Assembly: GCF_005938745.2 (NCBI RefSeq)
Contig: NZ_VCBX02000001.1
Coordinates: 3,444,001 to 3,508,000 of the forward strand
Source of the DNA: Rhodococcus sp. KBS0724
GTDB lineage: Bacteria > Actinomycetota > Actinomycetes > Mycobacteriales > Mycobacteriaceae
DNA length: 64,000 nt
Direction: 5' to 3'
Below the pieces are notes generated by a model. That model was not told where the DNA came from and did not search any database. It saw nothing but the letters and a program-made list of their open reading frames with translations. Of this stretch, positions 63,813 through 64,000 are shown in pieces. The number at the start of each line of letters is the position of its first letter. The first letter of the stretch is position 1. The translations under genes were made by a program, and so were the position numbers.

Positions 63813-64000
63813 TTACGGCTGTCGGATAGCGGTGAACTCGATATTGAGTTCCATAAGTCCGCGCAGCAGGAAGGTGGGTTCGTATACGTACCGGCGGTTG
63901 CCGGCTGGGCCATGTGCGCGTTCACTGATGGTGATGTCACTCATCCGGTCGAGCAGACGGTTCAAGGTGACGTAGGCCTCCACACGGGCGAGCGGTGCAC
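63813..64000 (-). CDS. Unidentified protein, C-terminal end only (P450-like?)
   Basis: 62 codons from the right edge: ARVEAYVTLNRLLDRMSDIT, ISERAHGPAGNRRYVYEPTF, LLRGLMELNIEFTAIRQP, then TAA. The pattern (acidic LxRLxxRxxDI then YEPTFLLRGLxxLxxxF) is the end of a bacterial cytochrome P450 beta-bulge and last strand. Heme-binding Cys and I-helix lie outside the window. It would be the hydroxylase that starts the pathway. Confidence 0.75.
   Translation of the reverse strand, partial: APLARVEAYVTLNRLLDRMSDITISERAHGPAGNRRYVYEPTFLLRGLMELNIEFTAIRQP

Overview
The window reads as accessory DNA of a high-GC actinobacterium, most likely Rhodococcus or a close Nocardiaceae relative. The basis is codon use, an actinobacterial SigF/SigB-type sigma factor, a GAF-ANTAR protein, a rhodococcal-type AlkB, a mycofactocin-linked short-chain dehydrogenase and actinobacterial IS families. 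The density of IS remnants, broken genes, toxin-antitoxin genes and a replication-protein remnant suggests a megaplasmid or genomic island rather than core chromosome. That is inference: no complete replicon origin or partition genes are visible.

Layout. 0-7.96 kb: a left-truncated large catalase, a translationally coupled flavin reductase / RibD-like reductase pair, small stress-type genes (a MerR regulator, a SigF/SigB-type sigma factor, a GAF-ANTAR protein) and a resolvase remnant. 8-19 kb: decayed sequence (an AAA ATPase with several frameshifts including an 80-bp tandem duplication; IS30, IS6 and IS110 remnants) mixed with intact lipoprotein, membrane, MFS/LysR and cREC-domain genes. 19-27.7 kb: TetR regulator, surface DUF3494 protein plus class F sortase, an RsbW-like kinase, a lone alkB, a MerR gene and an hsp20 gene behind a CIRCE-like operator. 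29.08-33.34 kb: nested transposons, in which an IS3 element carries separate insertions of an intact IS110 element and a frameshifted IS30 element. 33.4-37.5 kb: response regulator, ABM monooxygenase, glutathione-independent formaldehyde dehydrogenase, an internally deleted DJ-1/PfpI gene, a GlcG/HbpS protein and a duplicated fragment of the dehydrogenase. 38.5-47.6 kb: one long stress operon, dnaK(frameshifted)-grpE-dnaJ-HTH modulator-clpB-thioredoxin-UBP zinc finger-CNB/Grx/TrxR-like flavoprotein-DUF1931. 48-55 kb: a membrane protein split by an amber codon, a rep remnant, an AbiE-like pair with a broken nucleotidyltransferase, intact mazEF-like genes and metabolic gene fragments. 55.1-64 kb: an apparently intact catabolic and transport operon on the minus strand (P450 fragment, mycofactocin-type SDR, branched-chain-type ABC transporter with fused LivHM permease, small membrane protein, lipoprotein, aldehyde dehydrogenase).

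How it fits together. Two themes stand out. The first is stress tolerance: catalase, alternative sigma factor, Hsp20, the disaggregase operon with redox proteins, and formaldehyde and heme or ROS-related functions. The second is oxidation of hydrophobic substrates: alkB, then P450/SDR/ALDH with a dedicated ABC importer. The cell-surface DUF3494 protein and its sortase form a third, self-contained module. Many genes are broken by small indels or nonsense codons. Some of these could be sequencing errors and should be checked at read level before being called biological decay.
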